From Megamonas funiformis (lineage in GTDB: Bacteria > Bacillota > Negativicutes > Selenomonadales > Selenomonadaceae): 64,000 nt of DNA. Below are positions 35,917-45,347 of the stretch, one piece after another (positions within the stretch are counted from its first letter, which is position 1; each line of letters begins with the position of its first letter). A program made the position numbers and the translations under genes. Below the pieces are notes generated by a model, which saw nothing but the letters and a program-made list of their open reading frames with translations, searched no databases and was not told where the DNA came from. The stretch lies in contig NZ_CP048627.1 in NCBI RefSeq assembly GCF_010669225.1, forward strand, positions 1,625,292 to 1,689,291. The letters run 5' to 3'.

Positions 35917-37107
35917 TTAAGCGAGTTCTTCCTGTTGATTTTGCTTTTTTACTTTCTTTTGTAAAACGAAATGATTAAACATGAAGAATGCTATAAATAT
36001 TACCATAACACCGATTACATAATAATACATATTAACATAACCAATTGAACCAGCTACACTGCCTAATAAAATAATACCACTGCTTGTACCAATATCTAAC
36101 ATATTATAAAAAGTAGCACTAGCACCACTACGACGGTCTGGAGTAACAACATTAAGCATCCATGTCATAAGAGAAGGCAATAATAAACCGCCTCCAAAAC
36201 CATAGAATACAGAAGCTACTAATAATACAGTTAAAGATTGTGCTGAAACTAATATTCCTAATCCAATCAAATATAAAATACCGCCTGGTAAAATTACCCA
36301 GAAGCCACCTTTACTATCAAAAATACGCCCGCCAAAAGGTCTAGAGATAAATACAAATATAGTACCAACTATAAAGAATAAACCTGCATTTTCAATACCT
36401 ACTTCACTAGTCATCATTGCAATAAAAGTATTTACACTGCCATATGCTGCACCAAATAAAATTGTCAATATTGAAGGTATTCCTGTACCATATTCACACA
36501 ACTTATGACGGATAGACATATGCTTTTTCTCAGTTGGTAAAGGAGCTTCTTTCGCATTACATAATTTTGCACTAACAGCAGACAAAAAGGTAACTATCAT
36601 TGAAGTAAAAAATAATATATTTGCACTAAAATCAGTCAATAACATAACACCCAAAGCAGGAGCTACAGCCATAGCCACTGTACTGCCAAGACCAAAATAA
36701 CCAATGCCTTCTCCACGTCTTTGAGCTGGAATTACATCAGCAACCAAAGCAGCTGCAAAAGTCGTACTAAGACCAAAACCTATACCATGTAAAATACGTG
36801 CTGCTATCAAAGAATAAACTGATGTAAACATATCATAGCTCAAAGTAGCTAAAAAAGAACAAAGCAAACCTAAATATAAACATTTCTTCTTACCAAATTT
36901 ACGCACACCTGCATCTGTAAATAAACGAATAAATATTGCAGAAAAACCAAAAATTCCTGTTATAATTCCAATTTCTGCACCACTAGCTCCAATTGACGCA
37001 GCATATAGTGGTAAAGTAGGTAATAAAAAATGAAAACCTGCAAATAATAATCCATTAGCACCAACTAAAGTTATAAAATTTCTTGTCCATAATTTTATAT
37101 TTGACAT
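35917..37107 (-). CDS. Major facilitator superfamily transporter
   Basis: This is an inner-membrane transporter of 396 aa with twelve predicted helices. It has the MFS signature RFTDAGVRKFGKKKCLYLG-like loop between helices 2 and 3, and helix 5 with GLGSTVAMAVAPALG. The ATG at 37107 lies behind GGAAGGG. Association with a MarR regulator suggests drug or toxic-compound efflux, but the substrate cannot be read. The gene ends about 80 bases before marR; an imperfect hairpin (TTTCTGCTAT-type arms, 35854-35884) lies in the gap. Confidence 0.85.
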   Translation of the reverse strand: MSNIKLWTRNFITLVGANGLLFAGFHFLLPTLPLYAASIGASGAEIGIITGIFGFSAIFIRLFTDAGVRKFGKKKCLYLGLLCSFLATLSYDMFTSVYSLIAARILHGIGFGLSTTFAAALVADVIPAQRRGEGIGYFGLGSTVAMAVAPALGVMLLTDFSANILFFTSMIVTFLSAVSAKLCNAKEAPLPTEKKHMSIRHKLCEYGTGIPSILTILFGAAYGSVNTFIAMMTSEVGIENAGLFFIVGTIFVFISRPFGGRIFDSKGGFWVILPGGILYLIGLGILVSAQSLTVLLVASVFYGFGGGLLLPSLMTWMLNVVTPDRRSGASATFYNMLDIGTSSGIILLGSVAGSIGYVNMYYYVIGVMVIFIAFFMFNHFVLQKKVKKQNQQEELA

Positions 37108-37137
37108 TTTACCCTTCCTTTCAATAATCCTCATGAA

Positions 37138-37184
37138 TTAACTAGTTAACTAATAAGCTATATTTATAATTAACTAGTTAATTA
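37138..37184. promoter_or_regulatory. Twin palindromic operators ahead of the MFS gene
   Basis: TTAACTAGTTAA (37138-37149) and TAATTAACTAGTTAATTA (37167-37184) are perfect palindromes sharing a 12-base core. Their centres are 32 bases apart, about three helical turns. This is typical of paired MarR-dimer binding. Confidence 0.75.
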
Positions 37185-37278
37185 TAAGACAATATTTAAT
37201 ATAAACTTTATGATTTAACATGTCAATATATCTTGAAAATGTTTATTTTATAAAATATTTTAAAATCTTCTAAATACA

Positions 37279-37313
37279 ATAAAAACAGTATTTTAAAAAT
37301 ATAAAATACTGTT
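37279..37313 (-). terminator. Terminator after the RpiR-family gene
   Basis: The stem AAACAGTATTTTA / TAAAATACTGTTT is followed by TTTATTG on the minus strand. Confidence 0.8.
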
Positions 37314-37322
37314 TAAAGTTCA

Positions 37323-38084
37323 TTACTCTATTTGTTCTGCACAATATTGGCTATAACTAACAAACCACATTTCTACTGCTAAGAAAAAACCTAACATAGA
37401 CTTATATTCAAAATCTACAGTAGCTGGCAAATCTATAGGCGTAACATATATATTTTCTGTGCTGAGTGTTGCTAATGTATTACTTTTTAATTTTGTCAAA
37501 GAAATAATAGGAATTTTTTGTAAATATAATTTTTGTGCTACATCTACTACTTTTTTAGACTCACCACTTAAAGAAATAATAATAAATAAATCATTTTCTG
37601 TTATATTTTTTAAAATAATTCCTATTTCATCAGGACCTTTTATCTCATAAACTAAAACATTACAATTAACAAATAAACGTGATATTTCACTAGCAACATT
37701 TTTCTGTACATGACCTGAAGCATAGACAAATATTCTTTTAGCATTATGTAATAATTTATTTAATCTTGTGAAATCTTGTTTTGCTATTTCTTCCCCTACA
37801 TTTTTGCATAAATTTACTGTTGCTTCAGCAATATCCATTGATGGCTTTTCTCTCGCTTGACTTATTTCCATTTTTAACATCATTTTCAAATCACTAAAAC
37901 CATCAAGACCTAATTTCTTAGCAAAACGAAGCACTGTTGTTCGTGAAACATTACAATTATCAGCTATATCATAAATAGAAATGTAACAACATTCTTTTTT
38001 ATGTGCATAAATATAACGCCATACGATTAAATCTGTCGGATTTAATTTATCTAATTTACTATTAACCAATTCTTCTAATGTCAT
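37323..38084 (-). CDS. RpiR/MurR family transcriptional regulator
   Basis: This sugar-phosphate sensing regulator has 253 aa. The N-terminal helix-turn-helix (about 1-75) has CCYISIYDIADNCNVSRTTVLRFAKKLGLDGFSDLKMMLK. The C-terminal SIS domain (about 105-240) has RIFVYASGHVQKNVASEISRLF and DLFIIISLSGESKKVVDVAQ. Such proteins usually control sugar PTS or amino-sugar genes. The alpha-glucoside PTS locus, two genes away, is a possible target. It starts with ATG behind AAGGAG. Confidence 0.9.
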   Translation of the reverse strand: MTLEELVNSKLDKLNPTDLIVWRYIYAHKKECCYISIYDIADNCNVSRTTVLRFAKKLGLDGFSDLKMMLKMEISQAREKPSMDIAEATVNLCKNVGEEIAKQDFTRLNKLLHNAKRIFVYASGHVQKNVASEISRLFVNCNVLVYEIKGPDEIGIILKNITENDLFIIISLSGESKKVVDVAQKLYLQKIPIISLTKLKSNTLATLSTENIYVTPIDLPATVDFEYKSMLGFFLAVEMWFVSYSQYCAEQIE

Positions 38085-38161
38085 TTGAATATCTCCTTAA
38101 AAAACATAATTTAATATATATTCTTCATAACAAATAGAAATCCTTGTTTTAACTAAAATTT

Positions 38162-39047
38162 TTATAATCTTTTTTGAAAGTTTCCTACTACATTTATGCT
38201 TTCATCTTCAATAATAAATACATTTTCATCATAATCACAAAGAATTTTACGCAAAATTAATGCTTCATCTTTGGACACTACTGTCAATAAAATATTAGTT
38301 TCTTCGCCACTGTATGCACCAATCCCCTTAATTTTAGTTACTCCTCGATGAACAGCTTTAAAAATCAAATCCTCAAGCTGTTCTTTTTTTGAGATAATCA
38401 ACATCGTCATAGTAATATTCTGTAAATGTACTCTATCAATAACAACAGCCGTTACTACTGCAAAAAAAATCGAATATACACCAGCTGAAATATCATATAT
38501 ATACATACAAGTAGTAAATACAAATACATTTATAATATTAAATATTTTACCTACACTCATACTTTTATATTTTTGCATCAACAATAATCCTAATATTTCT
38601 TCACCACCACCACTGCCTTTTGATAATAAAGTAATGCCAGCACCTATACCACAAAGAACTCCGCCGGCAATACATGCAGTAATATTTTCAGGCAAAAAAC
38701 TTTTTTTCTGGTACTGGCACAATACTCAACAATACACTATAACATATTACACAAAAAATAGTTTTGATGATAAAATCTCCACCAAAACGCTTTAAAGAAA
38801 TATATAACAATGGTAAATTGAGCAAAAAATAAATAATCCCTGTATAATTACCTTCACCCAAATCAATTTCTATTATATTTTCTATCACATAAATCATTAT
38901 CTGAGAAATTCCCAAAAAACCACCATTATATAAATCACAAGGCAATATAAATACATTAAATCCTATAGAATATAGCAATGAACCACTTATAATATATCCC
39001 AATGCTTTCATGTCAAATAATGACTTTAAACATAATTTTAATTGCAT
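38162..39047 (-). pseudogene. YitT family membrane protein, split by a frameshift
   Basis: The gene is read in two frames. The first part (39047 to about 38688) has the YitT-type start YIISGSLLYSIGFNVFILPCDLYNGGFLGISQI and three to four helices. The second part (about 38722 to 38162) continues with ACIAGGVLCGIGAGITLLSKGSGGGEEIL and the soluble DUF2179 domain (TMLIISKKEQLEDLIFKAVHRGVTKIKG). The frames meet in a run of 7 A followed by a run of 6 T in the coding strand (38707-38694). Removing one base there restores a full-length protein. It may be a true mutation, slippage-based switching or a sequencing error. Confidence 0.8.
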
Positions 39048-39086
39048 ATTTTCACCTTTTTCTAAAACATCTATTTTTATAGACAA

Positions 39087-39122
39087 ATAAAACCCAGAGC
39101 ATTTTGCCCTAGGTTTTATCTA
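39087..39122 (-). terminator. Terminator after the osmolyte importer genes
   Basis: The arms AAAACCTAGGGCA and TGCTCTGGGTTTT are followed by ATTTG on the minus strand. Confidence 0.7.
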
Positions 39123-39130
39123 TCACTTTT

Positions 39131-40717
39131 TTATTCAGGAAGTAGCCCTTTTTGTACTAAAAATTCATGTGCCACTTCATGAGCATCTCTACCTTCTACA
39201 TCTACAGCATAATTCATGTTTCTCATTTCTTCATCAGATATTTGACCATCTAATTTAGCAAATACATCTTTTAATTCTGGGTGCTGCTCTAATAATTTGC
39301 CTCTAGTAAATGATACTGCATAAAATGGTGGGAAAAATCCCATATCATCAGGTAACCCCTGTAAATTCAATTTTTTTAGCAAAGCGTCCGTGGAAAAAGC
39401 ATCTACTACATCGACTTCTCCATTTGCTACTGCTTGATAACGAATAGTAGCATCTAAAGCTTTTACATCTTTAAATTGTGTGCCAAATTTCGCTTCCAAT
39501 CCTGGCAAGCAATCTTCACGATGCAAAAACTCAGCTGTACAACCAAGTGTTACATCACTAGAGATAGCTAACAAATCACTCATTTTCTCTAGATTGTGTT
39601 CTTTAGCAAAATCTGGACGAACACTTAACACATAAGTATTATTAAAACCTAATGGTTTAGACGTTACTACATTATATTTATTTAATAATGTCTCTGATAC
39701 TTGATTATATACCACTTCTGAATCTGAATTCATTGGCAATTTACAAAAATTCATCAAAGCTGTACCTGAATACTCTACAAAAGTATCAATATCACCATTT
39801 GTCAAAGCACTAAAGCAAAAATCTGCACCATTTAAGTTAAAACGACGCTCTACTTTAAAATCAGTATAATGTTCAATTAAATCTTCATACATATATCCCA
39901 AAATAAATACTTCTGTAAAATTAGATGTACCTACTACAATTGTTTTCTGAGTAGCATCTTTTATATAAGCATAACCTTTAACACCAAGTGGCATTATCAC
40001 CAATAAAGTACACAATCCTGCTACTACTACTTTTTGGAATGTATGTTTTTCTAATTTATCATTTTTTATTTGTCCTGCTGGTTTTAACCCTTCTGGCACT
40101 AATAGATTTTCAGCTTTAGCTAACATATAATCAATTAATAAAGCTAAAACTGATGCTGGAATAGCTCCTAATAAAACCATATCAATATTAAGACCAATAA
40201 GCCCCATATTAATAAACCAACCTAAGCCGCCAGCTCCGGCAAAAGCAGCAATAGTCATTGTTCCCACAGCTGCTACCGTACTAATTCGTATTCCTGCCAT
40301 AATAAAAGGCATGGCAAGTGGCATTTCTACTTTAATTAATTTTTGCCAACTAGATAAACCTATTCCTTCTGCAGCTTCTCTAAGTTTAGGGTCAATACTG
40401 CTAATACCTGTATAAGTATTTTTTATAATTGGCAATAAAGCATAAATTATTACCATGATAATAGCAGGCTTTTCTCCAATGCCTACAAATGGTACAGAAA
40501 ATGCTAACAGCGCAATACATGGTATACTTTGCATTAAATTGGCTATTCCAATAACTATATTTGACGCAGTTTTATTTCTAGTTATCAAAATACCTAATGG
40601 TACCCCGATAGCTATAGATAATAATACCGCCATTGTAGTCATGTTCATATGCTCCATAAAACGAAGCCATACATCTGGATATTTATCTAAAAATAAAGCT
40701 AGTAATGAACTATTCAT
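39131..40717 (-). CDS. Glycine betaine/choline-type ABC importer, fused permease and binding protein
   Basis: This protein has 528 aa and two parts. The N-terminal permease (about 1-215) has five to six helices and the ATPase-contact loop EAAEGIGLSSWQKLIKVEMPLAMPFIMAG. The C-terminal OpuAC/ProX-like binding domain (about 255-528) begins IVVGTSNFTEVFILGYMYEDLIEH and contains a DVVDAFSTDALLKKL segment. The fusion is common in Firmicute OpuB/OpuC-like systems. Its start overlaps the ATPase stop by ATGA. The substrate is probably betaine, carnitine or choline. Confidence 0.9.
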   Translation of the reverse strand: MNSSLLALFLDKYPDVWLRFMEHMNMTTMAVLLSIAIGVPLGILITRNKTASNIVIGIANLMQSIPCIALLAFSVPFVGIGEKPAIIMVIIYALLPIIKNTYTGISSIDPKLREAAEGIGLSSWQKLIKVEMPLAMPFIMAGIRISTVAAVGTMTIAAFAGAGGLGWFINMGLIGLNIDMVLLGAIPASVLALLIDYMLAKAENLLVPEGLKPAGQIKNDKLEKHTFQKVVVAGLCTLLVIMPLGVKGYAYIKDATQKTIVVGTSNFTEVFILGYMYEDLIEHYTDFKVERRFNLNGADFCFSALTNGDIDTFVEYSGTALMNFCKLPMNSDSEVVYNQVSETLLNKYNVVTSKPLGFNNTYVLSVRPDFAKEHNLEKMSDLLAISSDVTLGCTAEFLHREDCLPGLEAKFGTQFKDVKALDATIRYQAVANGEVDVVDAFSTDALLKKLNLQGLPDDMGFFPPFYAVSFTRGKLLEQHPELKDVFAKLDGQISDEEMRNMNYAVDVEGRDAHEVAHEFLVQKGLLPE

Positions 40718-41853
40718 GCTAAAATTCCGTCCTTTTGTCTTACACTATCTTGATATTGACGACTAAGCACTGATAATAGCCTACTTTTTGTTAAATAGCC
40801 TACTAATTCATTTTTTAAATCCAATACTGGAACAATGCCGAAATGATTATAATCTACTGTATTAGTAATTTCTTTCAACGAAGTATTTTCATATACTGCA
40901 TGATAATCATCTGATATAAAATTCTTTAATGAACCACTATATGAATCAAAATTCTGTAAATCAGCTAGCCATACAATTCCCAAAAATTTATTATCTTCCG
41001 TAACTAGTACACTATCAACACGAGCATGATTCATTACTTGCAACGCTTGAATAATCGTTCTATCTACAGAAATTTTGCATGGATTTTTCAACATAATATC
41101 ACTAGCTTTGATAAATTCTGGATTAGACCACAATCTATTTTTGCCCACAAAATTTTGTACATATTCATTGGCAGGATTTTTCAAAATATTTTCTGGAGTA
41201 TCATATTGTACAATCCAACCTTTTTGAATAATACATATTTTATCAGCTAATTTTATAGCTTCGTCCATATCATGAGTTACAAAGACAATAGTCTTCTTGA
41301 ATTGCTTTTGTAATTTTACTACTGCATCTTGTAAATCACTACGTGTTACAGGGTCTAAAGCACTAAATGGCTCGTCCATTAAAATAATATCTGGATTAGT
41401 AGCAAAAGCTCTAGCTACGCCTACACGCTGCTTTTGACCTCCAGACAATTGACACGGATATAAATATTTATAACTATTTGGGTCTAAATCCACCATTTCT
41501 AATAATTCATCAATGCGATTTTCTATATTATTGCTATCATAATTATTTATTCTTAACACAGTTGCAATATTATCATAAATCGTCATATGTGGAAATAATC
41601 CTGCATCTTGAACAACATACCCAATACGTCTACGAAGCTCTAAAGTATTTTGCTGACGTATTGAAACATTATCTATCTTTATTAAGCCTCTATCCACAGT
41701 CTCCAATTTATTTATAGTTTTCAATAAAGTTGTTTTTCCACAACCAGATGAACCTATTAACACCACAAATTCACCATCATTGATTGTGAGATTAATTTTG
41801 TGTAGTACAAGTTTTTCTTTATAAGCCTTGTCTACTTCTTCAAATGTAATCAC
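40714..41853 (-). CDS. Osmolyte ABC importer ATPase with CBS domains (OpuCA/ProV type)
   Basis: This ATPase has 379 aa. It has Walker A GSSGCGKTT, signature LSGGQKQRV, Walker B IILMDEPFSALD and the switch His in FVTHDMDEA. The C-terminal part (about 255-370) holds tandem CBS domains (ACKISVDRTIIQALQVMNHARVDSVLV-like, then GIVPVLDLKNELVGYLTK), which sense ionic strength or nucleotides in this family. It starts with GTG behind AGGAGG and is coupled to the permease gene by a 4-base overlap. Confidence 0.9.
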   Translation of the reverse strand: MITFEEVDKAYKEKLVLHKINLTINDGEFVVLIGSSGCGKTTLLKTINKLETVDRGLIKIDNVSIRQQNTLELRRRIGYVVQDAGLFPHMTIYDNIATVLRINNYDSNNIENRIDELLEMVDLDPNSYKYLYPCQLSGGQKQRVGVARAFATNPDIILMDEPFSALDPVTRSDLQDAVVKLQKQFKKTIVFVTHDMDEAIKLADKICIIQKGWIVQYDTPENILKNPANEYVQNFVGKNRLWSNPEFIKASDIMLKNPCKISVDRTIIQALQVMNHARVDSVLVTEDNKFLGIVWLADLQNFDSYSGSLKNFISDDYHAVYENTSLKEITNTVDYNHFGIVPVLDLKNELVGYLTKSRLLSVLSRQYQDSVRQKDGILA

Positions 41854-41907
41854 AATAGTCCTCCTAATTGATAATTGAGATTACGTATATAATACCTTAA
41901 ATAACAT

Positions 41908-41946
41908 AAAAATAGCCTTAATACTTATCAACATAGTATTAAGACT
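41908..41946 (-). terminator. Hairpin upstream of the osmolyte operon
   Basis: The stem AGTCTTAATACT / AGTATTAAGGCT is followed by ATTTTTATG on the minus strand. It could be a second terminator behind the P-type ATPase gene or a leader attenuator of the osmolyte genes. Confidence 0.65.
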
Positions 41947-41963
41947 ATATAAAAATTCATCAA

Positions 41964-42000
41964 ATAAAAAAATAGGTATGAAAAATCACACCTATTTTAA
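41964..42000 (-). terminator. Terminator after the P1B ATPase gene
   Basis: The stem AAATAGGTGTGA / TCATACCTATTT is followed by TTTTATTT on the minus strand. Confidence 0.82.
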
Positions 42001-42008
42001 TTTATTAT

Positions 42009-44138
42009 TTATTTATTAAAAAAATTATCTTTTCCCATCAAAATTCTACTACTATTTAATACTACCGCTAAAGTAGCCGTATTATGAATAATAGCTGCTA
42101 CAAGTGGATTAATTCTACCCAAAGCACCAAGAAGCATTGCCGCCGAATTAATAGTAATTGTAGCTGTAAAATTTTGACGAATTAATTTCATAGTATTTTG
42201 ACCAAGTTCTAAAGCGTCCATTAATTTTATTGGATTATCCGAATTAATTGTGATATCCGAAGATTCTACAGCAATATCTGTTCGACGACCACCTAATGCT
42301 ACCCCTACATCAGCAAAAGCTAATGCTGGCGCATCATTTATACCATCTCCTACCATTAATACATGTCCATTTTTCTGTAGTCTATTTACAATTTCAGCTT
42401 TATCTTCTGGTAAAATTTCTGCATAATAATTGTCAATTCCCATTTTATGTGCTACAGTATTAGCTACTTCTTCACTATCTCCTGTAAGCATTACAATTTC
42501 ATCAATACCATGCCGACGCATCTGATTAAAAGTTTTTTTCATTTGTGGACGTATTGGATCATTAATAACAATTAAACCCATAAGCTTAGCATCACGTGCT
42601 ACATATAAGATATTATGACCTGGCATAGTTTCTATATCAGAAAAATTATCTAGACCTGTTACTTCTCTATCCATCATAAAATGATGACTGCCTACAATAA
42701 TATGTCCACCTTTAAATCCATCAAAATCATCCACATTTGCTTCCATACCATGAGCAACTACTGTATCTGAATCTATGTGGTCTGGTACTTTCCAACCTTG
42801 TTCCTCTACATAATTTTGAATAGCCACTGCCAATGGATGAACTGAATGAATTTCTGCTGATGCTGCTAATAATATCATTTCTTTTTCACAAACACCCTCA
42901 GCTGTATGTGTTTCTACTATTTTCGGCTCACCTACTGTAATTGTTCCTGTTTTATCCATAACTACAGTATCAATATCAGCTAAAGCTTCAATATAGTTAC
43001 CACCTTTTATTAAAATTCCTTGTTTTGCAGCAGTAGCTACTGCTGCTGATATTGCTGTTGCCGTAGATAATTTTAAACCACAAGAAAAATCAATAAATAA
43101 TAAATTAAGTACACGTTGCCAATCACGAGTTGCTCCATAAACAATAGCTGCCCCTATAAAAGAAATAGGAACTAACATATTCGCCATTCTATCAGCAAAA
43201 TTTTGTACAGGAGCTCGGCGAGCTTGTGCATCTTCTACTAAATGCACAATTCTAGCAAGAGATGTATCATCTCCTACTTTCTGTACTAAAATAGTAAGTT
43301 GTCCACCCTGTACTACTGAACCTGCATATACTGGATCATCTTGTCCTTTTAAAGCAGGATTGGATTCACCTGTTATTGAAGCTTGGTCAATTGCCGCATT
43401 ACCACTTAAAACCTTGCCATCAACGCAAATCTTTTCTCCAGTATGCACTGCAATAACATCATTTACCTTAATAGTTTCTATGGGTACTTTTACTTCATGT
43501 CCATCATCTTCTACACGCCATACATATTGTTGATCTAATTTCAACAAACTAGATATATGTTTTCTAGCTCGTTCTGCTGCATAAATAGTAAGCATTTCGG
43601 CTACATTAGAAAGTGTCATTAAACTTAAACTAGATTCTGGTTTACCTGCTAATACTGAAGCAATAACAGCTGTCGAAGTAAGTGTATCAGCATTTGGCTG
43701 ACCATCTGTTATTAAACCTTTTAAACCATTTTTAATTACATTACGTGCAATTCCCAATACAAATAAACTACGCACAATATTTAAACTTGTATATACTTGC
43801 GGAGCAAATTTTTTCAATACTTGTAAACCCACAAAGCCTACTAAAGAAATAATTGCATCTCGTTTATAAGCTTGTAATTCATTATTGATATCTTTCTTCA
43901 CTGGCAAAGTTTCTTTTGGTTTATTAACTACCGGTATATTTACTTTATAACCTAAAACCTGTATAATTGCTAATTTATTTATACTATCTTTATAAAATAT
44001 ACGTACTGCCTTTGAATAATATCTTACTAGAACAACATTTTTAATTGCATGTAAACGTAAAGTCAATTTATTTCTTTGATTTACAGTTAAATAAGATTGT
44101 AATGGAATTTGACAATATCTCATAGTTTGATTCGTCAT
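42009..44138 (-). CDS. P1B-type metal ATPase of unusual type (candidate ferrosome ATPase)
   Basis: This is a membrane ATPase of 709 aa. It has the P-ATPase core: TGES (256-259), DKTGTIT (395-401), an HP motif in HSVHPLA and GDGINDAPAL (597-606). The membrane metal motif, usually CPC, SPC or TPC, is here SCG (352-354). The N-terminal region (about 1-70) looks like a degenerate HMA fold without CxxC. These changes set it apart from Cu, Zn/Cd and Co exporters and resemble the P1B-6 group used by ferrosomes. It shares 1 base with the upstream HMA-like gene and lies next to the feo genes. The metal (iron) is inferred. Confidence 0.85.
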   Translation of the reverse strand: MTNQTMRYCQIPLQSYLTVNQRNKLTLRLHAIKNVVLVRYYSKAVRIFYKDSINKLAIIQVLGYKVNIPVVNKPKETLPVKKDINNELQAYKRDAIISLVGFVGLQVLKKFAPQVYTSLNIVRSLFVLGIARNVIKNGLKGLITDGQPNADTLTSTAVIASVLAGKPESSLSLMTLSNVAEMLTIYAAERARKHISSLLKLDQQYVWRVEDDGHEVKVPIETIKVNDVIAVHTGEKICVDGKVLSGNAAIDQASITGESNPALKGQDDPVYAGSVVQGGQLTILVQKVGDDTSLARIVHLVEDAQARRAPVQNFADRMANMLVPISFIGAAIVYGATRDWQRVLNLLFIDFSCGLKLSTATAISAAVATAAKQGILIKGGNYIEALADIDTVVMDKTGTITVGEPKIVETHTAEGVCEKEMILLAASAEIHSVHPLAVAIQNYVEEQGWKVPDHIDSDTVVAHGMEANVDDFDGFKGGHIIVGSHHFMMDREVTGLDNFSDIETMPGHNILYVARDAKLMGLIVINDPIRPQMKKTFNQMRRHGIDEIVMLTGDSEEVANTVAHKMGIDNYYAEILPEDKAEIVNRLQKNGHVLMVGDGINDAPALAFADVGVALGGRRTDIAVESSDITINSDNPIKLMDALELGQNTMKLIRQNFTATITINSAAMLLGALGRINPLVAAIIHNTATLAVVLNSSRILMGKDNFFNK

Positions 44139-44761
44139 TATTTACCAATTCCTCTCAAAATAGAAAATGCCCACCATAGCATTTGTGGTCCATTAGGACG
44201 TTGCCCCATAGTTAAAATCTTACGTATACCTCTTAAAGCAAAAAAACTTGATACTAGTACACGTAAATCTATGACATTATTTGTTTTTTTCTTAACCCAT
44301 TCATTTATCTCTTTCACTACCATTAAAATAGTATCACTAGCCATAGTAGTTGCTTGATTACTCATTTGGGTTACTTTATGTTTAAAAGCAAATACCTTGT
44401 TTTTCAACTGTGCAAATATATCATCTATAATATTTTCTACACAACTATATATAATAAGTAAACTTCCCGTATTAATATTAGTAGTAACTTCTTTTATATA
44501 TGGTAACTCTTTCAATTTTAAACTTAATACTTTAGCTAATTTTTCATTTTGTTTTAAAGCATCAATATAATAACGGCGACGCCCTTTTATAGCATGTGCC
44601 AAACGAAAACTTTGTGCTTTTATTTCTTCATTTATAGTATTCAATCCTTGATGTAGTTCTGAAAAACTAAAAATTTTATTATTTCCTCCATCTTTAGAAA
44701 AAAATTTTAATAATTGTTGTCCAATAGTTAATCCAATAGCCATACCAGATGCATATGACAT
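44138..44761 (-). CDS. Hydrophobic HMA-like protein 2 (candidate ferrosome protein)
   Basis: This protein has 207 aa. A Gly-containing hydrophobic N-terminal segment (SYASGMAIGLTIGQQLLKFF) comes first. An HMA_2-like domain (about 55-120) follows with KGRRRYYIDAL, then EVTTNINTGSLLIIYS, where metal-binding CxxC is absent and Arg residues stand in the equivalent loop. A C-terminal hydrophobic segment follows. The ATG at 44761 lies behind GGGGTGG. It lies between a similar HMA-like gene and the P1B ATPase gene, with 1-base overlap to the latter. Confidence 0.72.
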   Translation of the reverse strand: MSYASGMAIGLTIGQQLLKFFSKDGGNNKIFSFSELHQGLNTINEEIKAQSFRLAHAIKGRRRYYIDALKQNEKLAKVLSLKLKELPYIKEVTTNINTGSLLIIYSCVENIIDDIFAQLKNKVFAFKHKVTQMSNQATTMASDTILMVVKEINEWVKKKTNNVIDLRVLVSSFFALRGIRKILTMGQRPNGPQMLWWAFSILRGIGK

Positions 44762-44775
44762 AAAATCCACCCCAC

Positions 44776-45255
44776 TTATCTATTTGCACGTTTTTTTATA
44801 TATGCTTCAATCTCACAAAGTTCTTTATTAGTTTTTATTTTTGCTGGTTGATATTCAATAAGAACAGAACCTGTTATTGTATTTATAGTAACTTTGTCTA
44901 GTTCATTATATTTAGCCATAGTTTCTTCAACTTTTAACTTTAATTGTGCATTATTTATTAAAGCTTTACTATAAACACGAATACGTCCTGGTATATAAGA
45001 ACCTACTGTTACTGATTTTAAAAACCAATCCATCTTAGATGTTGGTATACCCACTGCATTTAGAATATTCATTTGACTAAAACCCTTCCTCACATTATTT
45101 TTCATCACTTTTTTATATTGATACGCATGTGCTAAAGATAAAGCTGTCCAAGCTATTCCAAATACAGTATGTATTTTTTTACTTCCTGTTACCAAAGATA
45201 AAACAGTACCTGTCATTCCAACAGCTAAAGGAATTCCTAAACTCATCTTTTTCAT
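44776..45255 (-). CDS. Hydrophobic HMA-like protein 1 (candidate ferrosome protein)
   Basis: This protein has 159 aa. Hydrophobic segments in the first half (SLGIPLAVGMTGTVLSLVTG and HTVFGIAWTALSLAHAYQY) are followed by an HMA_2-like domain (about 90-145). It reads SYIPGRIRVYSKAL, then DKVTINTITGSVLIEYQPAK, the same pattern as in HMA-like protein 2. No metal-binding cysteines are present. It starts with ATG behind GGAGAA and is the first gene of the three-gene set with the P1B ATPase. Confidence 0.72.
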   Translation of the reverse strand: MKKMSLGIPLAVGMTGTVLSLVTGSKKIHTVFGIAWTALSLAHAYQYKKVMKNNVRKGFSQMNILNAVGIPTSKMDWFLKSVTVGSYIPGRIRVYSKALINNAQLKLKVEETMAKYNELDKVTINTITGSVLIEYQPAKIKTNKELCEIEAYIKKRANR

Positions 45256-45267
45256 AATACATTCTCC

Positions 45268-45282
45268 ATATAATAATTATTT
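45268..45282. promoter_or_regulatory. Weak Fur-like box ahead of HMA-like protein 1
   Basis: ATATAATAATTATTT is symmetric and matches the 7-1-7 Fur consensus at 10 of 14 positions. The region is AT-rich, so chance is a real alternative. Confidence 0.35.
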
Positions 45283-45306
45283 TTTATAAAAATACACATA
45301 GATTTT

Positions 45307-45341
45307 AAAAAAGGAGTGTTTTAATAAACACTCCTTTTTTA
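45307..45341. terminator. Terminator between the small membrane protein and HMA-like genes
   Basis: The stem AAAAAAGGAGTGTTT and its complement has T-runs on both strands. It means the HMA-ATPase genes need their own promoter. Confidence 0.83.
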
Positions 45342-45347
45342 TTGAAA

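Noticed and set aside
42009-44138. Calling the P1B ATPase a copper or zinc/cadmium exporter
   Set aside because: It lacks the N-terminal CxxC metal site and the CPC membrane motif, and its neighbours concern iron.
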